This document shows, in pieces, positions 1 through 7,594 of a stretch of 64,000 bases of DNA (position 1 is its first letter; the number at the start of each line of letters is the position of its first letter). The notes beneath the pieces were generated by a model that was not told the origin of the DNA, did not search any database, and saw only the letters and a list, made by a program, of their open reading frames with translations. Made by a program: the position numbers and the translations under genes. The DNA comes from Streptomyces cellulosae (GTDB lineage: Bacteria; Actinomycetota; Actinomycetes; Streptomycetales; Streptomycetaceae), in the NCBI GenBank assembly GCA_014655195.1, contig BNBH01000001.1:439145-503144 (forward strand), read 5' to 3'.

Positions 1-402
1 GTCCTGGAGGCGCACGTGGCGGCGCAGGCGGCGGCCCGCGCGACCCCGGAGACCATCGAGACGCTGTTCTCGCTCATCGAGGCGATGGAGGCCACACAGG
101 ACCCGACGGAGGCGTCCGACCTGGACCACCGCTTCCACGCGGAGATCGCCCGCGCGGCCGGCAACCCCACCCTGGCCTCCCTCCTGGCGGTCTTCCGCTC
201 CCGCTCCCGCAAGTACCAGGTCTTCACCCTCCCCGAGGGCCCCGACCTCCGCCGCAAGAGCGACGCCGACCACCGCGTCCTCGCCACGGCCATCGCCGCC
301 CACGATCCGGGAGCGGCGGCGGGCGCGGCGGAGGCCCATGTGGCACAGACGGAACGGTGGCTGCGGGCGTTGGAGCCGCCGGTGGAGGACGAGGGGGCGT
401 GA
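1..402 (+). CDS. GntR-family regulator, C-terminal FCD domain (5' truncated)
   Basis: The reading frame is open from the first base, so the N-terminal winged helix lies outside the window. The visible 133 residues are the all-helical FCD ligand-binding domain of FadR-type GntR regulators. The pattern DLDHRFHAEIARAAGNP and a later DHR followed by helices ending in HVAQTERWL carry the Asp/His/His positions that usually bind metal and a small carboxylate. The protein should be a cytoplasmic dimeric repressor of a catabolic gene set. The ligand cannot be read from this fragment. Confidence 0.85.
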   Translation, partial: VLEAHVAAQAAARATPETIETLFSLIEAMEATQDPTEASDLDHRFHAEIARAAGNPTLASLLAVFRSRSRKYQVFTLPEGPDLRRKSDADHRVLATAIAAHDPGAAAGAAEAHVAQTERWLRALEPPVEDEGA

Positions 403-444
403 GCGGCCGGCGGCCGCGTCAGAACGGCAGCGGCCGCGACGGTC

Positions 445-2604
445 TCAGCCCAGCGCGCGGGCCAGGTACGGGTTGGCCGTGGCCCGGACCGGCAGGCCGA
501 GGGCGCCCGTGGCGACCGCCAGGGTCACCGCATATGAGGCGACCGCGCGGCTTACGTTGGGGGCGTCGAGGCTCGCGCCGGTGACGATGCGGTCGAGGTC
601 GATGTACGCGGAGCGGACAACCTCAAGGCGCCGGTACACCGGCCAGTCCTTCTGCCAGTCGCGCGTGTACTCCGGCGGGAGCTTGCGTGCCCAGCGGCGG
701 AACATGCGGTCCCGGATCTCCGGGCGGGTCGGGGTGAGGTGCATGTGCCGGACCAGGTCGTACAGGGGGTCGCCGATGAGGGCCATCTCCCAGTCGATGA
801 TGCTCAGCCCGCCGTCCCGGCGTACAAGGTTCCACGGGTTGAGGTCGCCGTGGAGGAGGGACGGCTCCCGGTGGCTCACCTCCTGCCGGGACAGGATCAG
901 GGCGAGCCGTCTGGCGTCCGGAAGCCCCAGTTGCCGGGCCAGTTGTGTGGTCTTTCTCGGCAACGCGCCGACCAGGCGGACCAGCTCACCCTTGAGCCAG
1001 CTGTGGAAGCCCGGCTCGCCGGCCGTCGGGTCGAACCGCTTGTAGTCCACCTGAGTCAGGGCGCAAAGCTGGTCCACCAGACCGTCCGCCTCGTGGGGCA
1101 GAAGGCCGTGCACGGGGTGGTTCGGGGGGCGGTCGACGTCCTCCGGTCCCATGTAGGTGTGGATCGCGAAGTGATCGTTCTCGTATGTCTCGCCCAGCGC
1201 CAGGGCCCTGGGCGCGCTCACCGCGACCTTCGCCGCCTCGATGCTGCGCAGCACGGCGTGCTCACTGAGGAAGTGCGGCTCCAGCCGGGCGACGTCGGGC
1301 AGCCTGCGCCGTACGACCACCGGGTAGCAGACCCCGGGGACCCGAACCACGGTGTTGAGGTGGGCGGTGCCCTTGAAGACCCAGCCAGCCGGGGCTGCAC
1401 CCTCCACCGACAGCGCGTCGAGGACGGCCCGCTCCCCGAAGTCGTCCGACAGCGGCAGGCGCCGGTCCGGAGTCCAGCCGACGACCTGGGCGCCCCGGAC
1501 CCCGCGGGAGGTCAGCCAGCGGAACAGTGCCCGCTCGATCTCCTTCGGCCCAGGCAGGCTCCGTAGTCCCAGCGGACGCGCAGCCGCGCGCAGCGCCCGG
1601 TCCACCTCTGCCGTCGCCTCGTCCAGGTTCTTCTGCGAGTACGCCTGCTCAAGGGACTGCGCCGCCCGCATGACGTCGGGAAACACGGACTGCGCGCGCT
1701 CGAAGTCGAGGTAGTGCTGGAGGTCCTTGCCCAGCCCGTTGACGGCCGCCGGGCGGACGCGACGCATGGCTTCCTCCCAGGCGGCGATCACCTCGGGCCA
1801 TTGGTGGTCCGGGTAATGCATGCGTACCAGGTGGGTCGCCAGGTCGTGGAGGGGGTCGCCGTACGTCGCCAGTTCCCAGTCGACACAGATGAGAGGAAGC
1901 GATTCGCCGTAGGAGACGATCACGTTGTCGCGGTGCAGGTCGGCGTGGAGCAGGCTGTACGGCCGTCGAGCCATGGCCGGGGTGCGCTCGGCCAGCCGGA
2001 CCAGGGCATCCTCCGGGATGCCCAGTGCCGCGAACAGTCCGCCGAAAGCAGTCCAATTGGGCCGGCGAATCTGTTCGTCCGCGAGGTGGGCAAGAGTGCG
2101 CAGGAACGCCTGGCTGTCGGTGTCATTGCTCGGCCAGTGCGGCGGCAGCGGTGGCAGGGAGCTGCGTCTGACCCGGGTCATCTGGGCGAGCAGTCCGGCC
2201 AGTGCCCGCACGAGCAGCGTGTCCACGGGCTTTCCGTTGGCGCAGATGCTGGACAGCGGCACGCCTTCCACATAGCTGTGGACGGCGAACTCCGGGCCCT
2301 TGGCCAAGCACTGCGGCACGTGCGGCAGCGCGTCCTTGACCGCCCCGAGGATCTCGTCCTCGTTGTCCCAGGTCCTGATCACCACCGGCAGCGCCTCGGC
2401 CCGGCGGATGCGCACCGTCACCGACGTACACGGCTCACGGCCCAGTAACCGCGCCTCGAGTTCGTTCAGTGCCAGCACGTAGTTCTGGTTGTGGTGACCG
2501 CTTGAGGCCGTACCGCAGCAGGTCGCACGTTCCACGAAGTTCCGGAGCCGCTCATCCGTCGCGGGCACCCCGGGGGCCGGTCGGGGAAGAGGTGGTGCGC
2601 CCAC
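445..2604 (-). CDS. Tandem aminoglycoside-phosphotransferase-fold protein (two kinase domains)
   Basis: 719 aa, GTG start with an in-frame TAG seven codons upstream, so the start is fixed. Two complete APH/choline-kinase-like halves are visible. Half one (about 1-340) has the catalytic loop HADLHRDN at 220-227 and the metal-binding DWE at 242-244. Half two (about 350-719) has HGDLNPWN at 585-592 and DWE at 604-606. Both Brenner motifs are intact, so both halves could be active kinases on small hydroxylated substrates. Ordinary APH proteins have one such domain of about 260-300 aa. Leu53 is encoded by TTA (2446-2448), the only TTA found in the window, which predicts dependence on the bldA tRNA. 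It lies 217 bp downstream of a DevA-like regulator on the same strand. The substrate is unknown. Confidence 0.85.
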   Translation of the reverse strand: MGAPPLPRPAPGVPATDERLRNFVERATCCGTASSGHHNQNYVLALNELEARLLGREPCTSVTVRIRRAEALPVVIRTWDNEDEILGAVKDALPHVPQCLAKGPEFAVHSYVEGVPLSSICANGKPVDTLLVRALAGLLAQMTRVRRSSLPPLPPHWPSNDTDSQAFLRTLAHLADEQIRRPNWTAFGGLFAALGIPEDALVRLAERTPAMARRPYSLLHADLHRDNVIVSYGESLPLICVDWELATYGDPLHDLATHLVRMHYPDHQWPEVIAAWEEAMRRVRPAAVNGLGKDLQHYLDFERAQSVFPDVMRAAQSLEQAYSQKNLDEATAEVDRALRAAARPLGLRSLPGPKEIERALFRWLTSRGVRGAQVVGWTPDRRLPLSDDFGERAVLDALSVEGAAPAGWVFKGTAHLNTVVRVPGVCYPVVVRRRLPDVARLEPHFLSEHAVLRSIEAAKVAVSAPRALALGETYENDHFAIHTYMGPEDVDRPPNHPVHGLLPHEADGLVDQLCALTQVDYKRFDPTAGEPGFHSWLKGELVRLVGALPRKTTQLARQLGLPDARRLALILSRQEVSHREPSLLHGDLNPWNLVRRDGGLSIIDWEMALIGDPLYDLVRHMHLTPTRPEIRDRMFRRWARKLPPEYTRDWQKDWPVYRRLEVVRSAYIDLDRIVTGASLDAPNVSRAVASYAVTLAVATGALGLPVRATANPYLARALG

Positions 2605-2665
2605 TGGCCGCTCCGTGACCTACGAGGGAGACACAAATGACGGTAGGCATGCGGCCTCCGATACC

Positions 2666-2685
2666 GCACGTGGAAGACCACGTGC
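2666..2685. promoter_or_regulatory. Inverted repeat upstream of the tandem kinase gene
   Basis: Perfect 8-bp arms GCACGTGG and CCACGTGC separated by AAGA, 62 bp upstream of the kinase start codon. Position and symmetry suit a dimeric regulator site. No family can be assigned. Confidence 0.35.
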
Positions 2686-2820
2686 CGTGCGGCGTCGGGC
2701 GAGGGGTGTCACCCAAGTGCCCGAAGGTACGGAGGCCCGTTCCAGTCGCTGATGTGCTCCCTGGTACGAACGGGGGAAGAGCTCTGCTCAATCGGTGGCG
2801 GAATCGTACAGCACCCTCCG

Positions 2821-3696
2821 TCACTCGGAGAGGTGGTCCCAAACGGAGTCGAACCACTGCTGCACACTGTCCACGAACACCGTTTCGGGCGCTCGCGGGT
2901 CATCTGGAGCCTTGACGTGATGAGTGAGCGTGGCTCCCAGGCCCAGCACGTCCAGAGCGGTCACCACCTCGCCGTCCCTCAGCTCGAGCTGCCGCTCGAT
3001 GATCTCGTACATGCCGTGCAACGCCTCGACCTCGTTGAGCAGGTAGAGCTTGAAGGTCGGGGTGAGCGGGGTGTGCCGCACCTGCACGTTGACGGTGGGG
3101 ACCAGTCCCTCGGTCCGCAGGTCCCTCAGTGCGCCGACCAGGGAGTTCGTGTGCGTCTCCGTGATCGCCCGCAACCGCTCCCGCATCCGCGAATCGTCCG
3201 AATCCCCCTTCACCCGCGGATACGGCAGCGGAAGTGACGGGTCCGGAAGGAGCATACGGAGCGTGATGCGCTGGGGCGAGATGAAGCCACCGCGGATGCG
3301 TTCCGACTGGAGCCGGATGTGGGCGTCCAGGGACTCCGAGGTCAGGGTGTAGACGTCGAGCGTGACCTCCGGGCGCTCGAAGGCCTCGCTGATGAAGGGC
3401 GCCAGCGTCACCTGGCCGCGGAGGCGGGTCGCCTTGGCCGTCGACGACTGGATGCGCTGCACCTTCTTGACCCGCGAGCCGCTGCCGCGCCGTGACTCGA
3501 TCCAGCCCTCGTTCACCAGTTCCCGCAGCGCCCGCTGCACGGTGTCACGGGAGACGCCCAGTTCCACGGCGAGGGCGCGCTGCGCCGGCAGGAAGGAGCC
3601 CAGGGGATAGACGTTCCCTATCCGCGCGCGCAACTCGTCGGCGACCCGCTGGGCCTCCCGCCCGCCGCCGCTTGACTCGCCACCCCTCCCGGCCAT
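2821..3696 (-). CDS. DevA-type GntR regulator (copy 1)
   Basis: 291 aa from the ATG at 3696, chosen because a TACGTT -10 box ends exactly six bases upstream, the geometry seen at both paralogues. Residues about 12-78 form a GntR winged helix (ELGVSRDTVQRALREL, recognition helix). The roughly 200-residue C-terminal domain has the strand-turn FKLYLLNEVEALHGMYEI and ends in a Trp-Phe-Asp helix. It aligns by eye with the two paralogues at 4818-5696 and 6126-7034 and looks like a phospholipase-D-type fold that has lost the HKD histidine. It is divergent from a 60-aa membrane peptide. Longer TTG/GTG starts up to 3744 are possible but less likely. Confidence 0.85.
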   Translation of the reverse strand: MAGRGGESSGGGREAQRVADELRARIGNVYPLGSFLPAQRALAVELGVSRDTVQRALRELVNEGWIESRRGSGSRVKKVQRIQSSTAKATRLRGQVTLAPFISEAFERPEVTLDVYTLTSESLDAHIRLQSERIRGGFISPQRITLRMLLPDPSLPLPYPRVKGDSDDSRMRERLRAITETHTNSLVGALRDLRTEGLVPTVNVQVRHTPLTPTFKLYLLNEVEALHGMYEIIERQLELRDGEVVTALDVLGLGATLTHHVKAPDDPRAPETVFVDSVQQWFDSVWDHLSE

Positions 3697-3702
3697 GACC
3701 GG

Positions 3703-3708
3703 AACGTA
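3703..3708 (-). promoter_or_regulatory. -10 box of leaderless promoter, DevA-like copy 1
   Basis: TACGTT on the minus strand, then six bases, then ATG. Transcription would start at or next to the A of the start codon. No Shine-Dalgarno is present. Confidence 0.5.
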
Positions 3709-3813
3709 CCGCTTTCGGTCCACCGGCAAACCAACCGTCCACAACTCACATAGGCAGGCGGACTGTTGGTTAAGGGATCAACCGGTCCGGGCAGACAACC
3801 CTCAGGCCAACCA

Positions 3814-3825
3814 GTCCAATTGGAC
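3814..3825. promoter_or_regulatory. Palindrome in the divergent promoter of module 1
   Basis: GTCCAATTGGAC is a perfect 12-bp palindrome 56 bp upstream of the membrane-peptide start. GTTGGTT and CCAACC half-sites lie around it. It occupies the same place as the AGTTGG/CCAACT repeats of modules 2 and 3. Confidence 0.4.
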
Positions 3826-3880
3826 CGCGAGTTGAGGCCTTCCGGACGGTGCCGGAAAGTGGAGGGGAGATGGTCGGCTC

Positions 3881-4063
3881 ATGTACCGCCTTCAGTTGAT
3901 CACCGCGCTGGGCAAGCTGCTGATGAGCCTGCTGGCCGAGACGCGCCTCGGCGTGCTCGGCCTCCTGCTGCTCCTCCTCGTGGGCGTGGGCATACGGGCC
4001 CGCCGTGAGGGCCTCGCCGTCGGGGCGGCCGTGCTGCTCACCGCCCTGATGATTCAGGCCTGA
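3881..4063 (+). CDS. Small two-helix membrane peptide of module 1
   Basis: 60 aa. GGAGGGGAG at 3861-3869 serves the ATG. Two hydrophobic stretches (about 5-17 and 23-36) are followed by a basic turn IRARREG and a third apolar segment to the C terminus. It aligns with the peptides at 5876 and 7216 (LGLL.LLLV.VGI.A and GAVLL.AL positions) but lacks their EQLVQW motif. Divergent from the DevA-like gene, it probably shares its operator. Its last codons overlap the end of devB by 10 bp, tail to tail. A 9-codon ORF from the ATG at 3870 overlaps the start. The function is unknown. Confidence 0.75.
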   Translation: MYRLQLITALGKLLMSLLAETRLGVLGLLLLLLVGVGIRARREGLAVGAAVLLTALMIQA

Positions 4064-4818
4064 CCCAGCTCACCGGCTTCCCACACCCCCTTCAGCAGCG
4101 GCTCCAGCGACCCCACGATCCGCTCCGCCCCCGCCTCCCGCAGCACCTTGTGCTTCCGCTCGTTCCGCGCGTACCCCAGGAACGGCACCCCCGCCGCCCG
4201 CGCCGCGAGGAAGTCGGACGGGGTGTCCCCGATCATCAACGCCGTCGACGGGGCCGCGCCCATCGCGTTCAACGCCCGTTGTATGCAGTGCGGATGCGGC
4301 TTCAGGTGGCGGAGTTCCTGGGTGCGGCCGTAGATGTGCGGGGCGAAGCACGGCAGGATGCCGCGGGTCGTCAGGTACTCCTTCACCACCCGCGGCGAGT
4401 TGTTCGTGGTGATGGCCAGGCGGGCGCCCACCGCCGTCCAGGTGCGGACCAGGGGGTCGGCGTACGGCGTCGGTCTCGCCGAGGCCGCGGCCTTCAGCTC
4501 CTCCTGGGTGAGACGTTCCTCGAGTTCCGCCACGAGGTCGCTGCCGGGATGCCGGCGGTCCACCGCGCGCAGAACGAAGTGCGGGTCCAGGGACTCGCGC
4601 TCGGACTCTTCGAGCAGTCCGTGCAGCCCCTGCCCCTCCAGCCAGTCCACCAGGTCCCTGGCCACCCGCTCGGCGGAGTGGCCCGCGAACAGCCGGCAGA
4701 CCGGGCCGTCGAAGTCCCACAGCACGACTCGGGCGCCTTCGATCAGGTTCCGCAGGTCGTTCGGTTCCGTCTCGGTCTCGGTTGTCACCGATTCAGTCTG
4801 CTGCGTCTCAGAAGTCAC
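4054..4818 (-). CDS. devB: DevB, HAD-superfamily phosphatase
   Basis: 254 aa. All four HAD motifs are readable: nucleophile WDFDGPV near residue 30, TTNNS (motif II), the Lys of HLKPHP (motif III) and GDTPSD (motif IV), with a helical C1 cap between I and II. It should hydrolyse a small phosphomonoester in the cytoplasm. The GTG start overlaps the devA stop by one base in TAGTG, so translation is probably coupled and the pair forms one operon. From memory, the S. coelicolor devA-devB pair is needed for normal aerial development, with devB encoding a phosphatase/hydrolase. The substrate is unknown. Confidence 0.85.
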   Translation of the reverse strand: MTSETQQTESVTTETETEPNDLRNLIEGARVVLWDFDGPVCRLFAGHSAERVARDLVDWLEGQGLHGLLEESERESLDPHFVLRAVDRRHPGSDLVAELEERLTQEELKAAASARPTPYADPLVRTWTAVGARLAITTNNSPRVVKEYLTTRGILPCFAPHIYGRTQELRHLKPHPHCIQRALNAMGAAPSTALMIGDTPSDFLAARAAGVPFLGYARNERKHKVLREAGAERIVGSLEPLLKGVWEAGELGQA

Positions 4819-5696
4819 TAGGAGAGTGTCAGGTCCGTCGTGATGGTTTCCCAGAGGGCGTCGAACCACTTCTGGGATTCCTCCACGAACGCCTGGTCCC
4901 GCTGCCCCGCCCGCTTGGCGAAGGAGAAAAGGAGGGAGGCGGAGCCGAGGGCGTCGTACATCTCCAGGGTCCGGCTCTCCCACTCCTCCTCGCGCCGGGT
5001 CAGCATGTAGTAACCGATCAGCGCCTCCTCGCCGTTGAGCAGGTACAGCTTCACCGGCGGGGTGAAGGGCAGCGCCCGGAAGGACACGTGCACGTCGATG
5101 CCGTGCGTGGCGCGCAGCGCCTGGAGGTTGTGCTGGAGCACGCGGGCCTGGGAGTTGCGCTGGGCCAGCCAGCGCTCGTGCACCGGGTCCTCGTCGCCCG
5201 CGTCCCGCCCGTCGACCGGCACGGGGAAGGCGAGGTTGATCCGCCGGGACGGCAGCATGATGCGGACGTCGATCGCCTCGGGGCGGATACGGCCCTCGTG
5301 GATGTGCCGGACCGGCTCGCCGACCGCCAGCATGAAACTTTCGGCGGTGAGGCACACGGCATCGACCCGCACGCGGGGCGTGGAGAACGCCTCCGTGAGC
5401 CGGGGCGCCAGTCCCACCATCGTCGGCTGGGGCTCCTCCCGGGCCGGTGCGGGCGCCGCGATGCGGGGCGGGCTGCCCTTGCTGACGTTGCTGAGGAGCC
5501 CGTCGTCCTGGAGGGCGCGCAGGGCCTGGCGGACGGTGCCGCGCTCCACGCCGAACTCCTCGGCCAGCTCGGCCTGTGTGGGCAGCCGGTCGCCCGCCTT
5601 CAGTTCACCCCCGCGGATGCGTTCCCGCAGGATGTCGGCGATCTCCTGGGCCGAGAGCCTGCTGCTGCCGTTCACTGACACGTTCTCCTGGGCCAC
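4818..5696 (-). CDS. devA: DevA, GntR-family developmental regulator
   Basis: 292 aa from the GTG at 5696; a TAGCGT -10 box sits six bases upstream, so the mRNA is probably leaderless (a TTG at 5702 and GTG codons at 5681 and 5675 are alternatives). N-terminal GntR winged helix about residues 14-80 (RLPTQAELAEEFGVERGTV). The C-terminal domain runs to residue 292 and contains VKLYLLNGEEALIGYY and WFDALWE, as in the copies on either side. From memory, S. coelicolor DevA founds its own GntR subfamily and is required for aerial hyphae and spore septation. It is co-transcribed with devB and divergent from a 62-aa membrane peptide. Confidence 0.88.
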   Translation of the reverse strand: MAQENVSVNGSSRLSAQEIADILRERIRGGELKAGDRLPTQAELAEEFGVERGTVRQALRALQDDGLLSNVSKGSPPRIAAPAPAREEPQPTMVGLAPRLTEAFSTPRVRVDAVCLTAESFMLAVGEPVRHIHEGRIRPEAIDVRIMLPSRRINLAFPVPVDGRDAGDEDPVHERWLAQRNSQARVLQHNLQALRATHGIDVHVSFRALPFTPPVKLYLLNGEEALIGYYMLTRREEEWESRTLEMYDALGSASLLFSFAKRAGQRDQAFVEESQKWFDALWETITTDLTLS

Positions 5697-5702
5697 GACC
5701 AA

Positions 5703-5734
5703 ACGCTACAACTTTGATCCATCTAAAGGCAGTT
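5703..5734 (-). promoter_or_regulatory. devA leaderless promoter with conserved upstream element
   Basis: TAGCGT (5703-5708, minus strand) lies six bases before the devA GTG. The 32 bp from here upstream match the devE promoter (7041-7072) at 25 positions, including CTACAACTT, CCATCT and GGCAGTT read on the plus strand. The AACTGCC ... AAGTTG halves form a spaced inverted repeat over the core promoter, a likely autoregulatory operator. Confidence 0.55.
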
Positions 5735-5782
5735 GTTTGAAAGTTGTTTATGAGTAGGAGCCAAGTGGGGACAACTTAACTG

Positions 5783-5799
5783 AAGTTGGTTGCCAACTT
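5783..5799. promoter_or_regulatory. Inverted repeat, putative DevA-family operator (module 2)
   Basis: AAGTTGG - TTG - CCAACTT, perfect 7-bp arms, 77 bp upstream of the membrane-peptide ATG. Extra AACTT/AAGTT half-sites flank it. A near-identical repeat stands at the same distance in module 3. Confidence 0.55.
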
Positions 5800-5875
5800 G
5801 CCGCAGTTGGCGGAAGTTAGCGTTCCGCTCGCGCCGCCGCCCCGTACCACCGTCTCCGCCCGAAGGGGGTACACC

Positions 5876-6064
5876 ATGCCCGTCATCGCCCTGATCTCCG
5901 CCGTCGTCGTCGTCACCGTCGAGCAGCTCGTCCAGTGGAGGTACGGCGCGGCCGGCCTCCTCGGCCTGCTGCTGGTCACCGTGGGCATCCACGCGAACCG
6001 GCCGGGCGTCAGCTCCGCCGGAGCGGTGCTGCTGGCGCTGCTCGTGGCCCGCCCGGCCCTGTGA
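5876..6064 (+). CDS. Small two-helix membrane peptide of module 2
   Basis: 62 aa, ATG preceded by AAGGGGG at 5863-5869. An N-terminal hydrophobic helix (about 1-14) is followed by VEQLVQWRYG (14-23), a second helix LLGLLLVTVGI, a basic turn and a third apolar stretch. VEQLVQW is nearly identical in the module 3 peptide. Divergent from devA with the inverted repeat between them, so DevA-family control is likely. No enzymatic motif is present; it may be a membrane partner or signal for the regulator. Confidence 0.8.
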   Translation: MPVIALISAVVVVTVEQLVQWRYGAAGLLGLLLVTVGIHANRPGVSSAGAVLLALLVARPAL

Positions 6065-6125
6065 CCGGCCCGCCCCGGCCGCCACGGGACCGTGGCCGGC
6101 CCCGACCCGACCCCTGTGGGAGACG

Positions 6126-7034
6126 TCAGTCCGTGAGCTCCAGCTCCGAACTGATCGTCTCCCACAGTGCGTTGAACCACAGGTGGGACTGTTCCACGAA
6201 GGTCGTGTCGCGCAGGCCGCCGCCCTGCTCGAAGGCGAACAGCATCGACCGTACGCCCTGCGCGTCGTACGTCGGCAGGGTCTCCTGGCCGATCAGCGCC
6301 TCGCTGCGGGTCACCGTGTAGTAGGCGAACAGCGCCTCGGTGTTGTTGAGCAGATACAGCTTCACCGGCGGTGTGAACGGCAGCGCCCGGAAAGACACCC
6401 GCACGTCGATCCCGTGCGTCGCGCGCAGCGCCAGCAGGTTGTGACGGAGCACCTGCCCCTGGGCGTTGCGCTGGGCCAGCCAGCGCTCGTGCACCGGGTC
6501 GTCGTCGCCCTGGCGCCCGCCGACCGGCACCGGGAAGGCCAGATCGATGTTCCGGCCGGGCAGCAGCACCCGGACGTCGACCTTGGCCGGTTTCAGTCGC
6601 CCCGCGTAGATCTGCCGCAGCGGCTCCCCGATGGCGAGAGTGAGCGAGACGGCGGTGAGGCAGACGGCGTCGATCTCCACGTGCTCCGCCTCGAAGGCGG
6701 AGGCTATCCGGGGTGCGAGCGCCACCGTGGTGGGCTGCGGCGGGGCCGCGGGACCCGCCGGGGCGCGGTCGGCACGGTCCGCGACCGTCGCCGGCGCCCC
6801 TTTGGAGATGTTCGTCAGCAGATGTTCCGACTGCAGGATGCGCAACGCGCCCCGCACGGCCTGCCGCTCGACGCCGAACTCGGCGGCCAGCTGCGCCTGC
6901 GTGGGCATGCGCTGGCCCGGCCGCAGCACCCCGGACCGGATCCGGGCGCGCAGCTCGTCGGCCACCTCACGATGCGTCCGCTGTGGCCGCTGTGGCTTCT
7001 TCCGTCCATTGACGGAGGCGTGTTCCGGCTCCAC
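6126..7034 (-). CDS. devE: DevE-like GntR regulator (DevA paralogue)
   Basis: 302 aa from the GTG at 7034, with TAGTGT six bases upstream (TTG at 7040 is the alternative). GntR winged helix about residues 23-88 (MPTQAQLAAEFGVERQAVRG). The C-terminal effector domain is very close to DevA: VHERWLAQRN, LRATHGIDV, SFRALPFTPPVKLYLLNN and a terminal WFNALWETI. The domain looks like a degenerate phospholipase-D fold, as in TrmB-type sugar sensors. Divergent from its own membrane peptide. No HAD gene follows it, unlike devA. Confidence 0.82.
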   Translation of the reverse strand: MEPEHASVNGRKKPQRPQRTHREVADELRARIRSGVLRPGQRMPTQAQLAAEFGVERQAVRGALRILQSEHLLTNISKGAPATVADRADRAPAGPAAPPQPTTVALAPRIASAFEAEHVEIDAVCLTAVSLTLAIGEPLRQIYAGRLKPAKVDVRVLLPGRNIDLAFPVPVGGRQGDDDPVHERWLAQRNAQGQVLRHNLLALRATHGIDVRVSFRALPFTPPVKLYLLNNTEALFAYYTVTRSEALIGQETLPTYDAQGVRSMLFAFEQGGGLRDTTFVEQSHLWFNALWETISSELELTD

Positions 7035-7040
7035 GGCCAA

Positions 7041-7072
7041 ACACTACAACTTCTCGCCATCTTACGGCAGTT
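7041..7072 (-). promoter_or_regulatory. devE leaderless promoter with conserved upstream element
   Basis: TAGTGT (7041-7046, minus strand), six bases, GTG. The 32-bp block is shared with the devA promoter (25 of 32 positions). Confidence 0.55.
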
Positions 7073-7121
7073 CAATCGAGGGTGGTTATAGGACTCTTCC
7101 AAGTGGAGATAACTAAGAACA

Positions 7122-7136
7122 AGTTGGTCACCAACT
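7122..7136. promoter_or_regulatory. Inverted repeat, putative DevA-family operator (module 3)
   Basis: AGTTGG - TCA - CCAACT, perfect 6-bp arms, 80 bp upstream of the membrane-peptide ATG. Same sequence class and placement as the repeat at 5783-5799. Confidence 0.55.
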
Positions 7137-7215
7137 CGCGCAACCTGGCAGACCCATACAGGGGTTGGCTCACCAGGAAGGCGGTGGGGAGGCCACCGGA
7201 CTAAGGGGGACCGCC

Positions 7216-7401
7216 ATGCCGCTCATCGCCGTCGTCGTCGCCGCACTGGCCATCGGGTTCGAACAGCTCGTCCAGTGGAAGTACGGCCCGATGGGGATCA
7301 TCGCCTTCGTCGCCCTCACGGTGGGCATCAAGGCGCGCAACACCGTGATCAGCGGCATCGGCGCGGTCATCCTCGTGATGCTGTTCGCCCAGTCCGGCTG
7401 A
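7216..7401 (+). CDS. Small two-helix membrane peptide of module 3
   Basis: 61 aa; AAGGGGGA at 7203-7210 precedes the ATG. Hydrophobic helix, then FEQLVQWKYG, then IIAFVALTVGI and a C-terminal apolar segment. About half its residues match the module 2 peptide. Divergent from devE. No known domain. The repeated pairing with a DevA-type regulator is the main clue to its role. Confidence 0.8.
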   Translation: MPLIAVVVAALAIGFEQLVQWKYGPMGIIAFVALTVGIKARNTVISGIGAVILVMLFAQSG

Positions 7402-7594
7402 CGGCACTCCGCACGGACCGCCGGCCGGGCTCCCTTCCGGAGGGGAGCCGGGAGCCCGCCGGCGGGCGGCACCACCACAACCACAACTGAACAGCTCGCT
7501 ACGGATGCACGAGCACGCCCACCCGTCCCCGCCGGAAGGAGGAAGCGGCACCAGGAGCGCGGCCACGCGAGCCGCGCTCACCCAGCGACAGCAC

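Noticed and set aside
3697..3744. Longer start (TTG at 3744) for DevA-like copy 1
   Set aside because: The -10 box at 3703-3708 six bases before the ATG at 3696 matches the paralogues; the extra 16 residues do not resemble the other copies.
4819..5355. Upstream extension of the devB frame to 5355
   Set aside because: The extra 179 residues lie antiphase inside devA and read as Arg/Pro/Gly-rich noise; HAD motif I begins just after the GTG at 4818.
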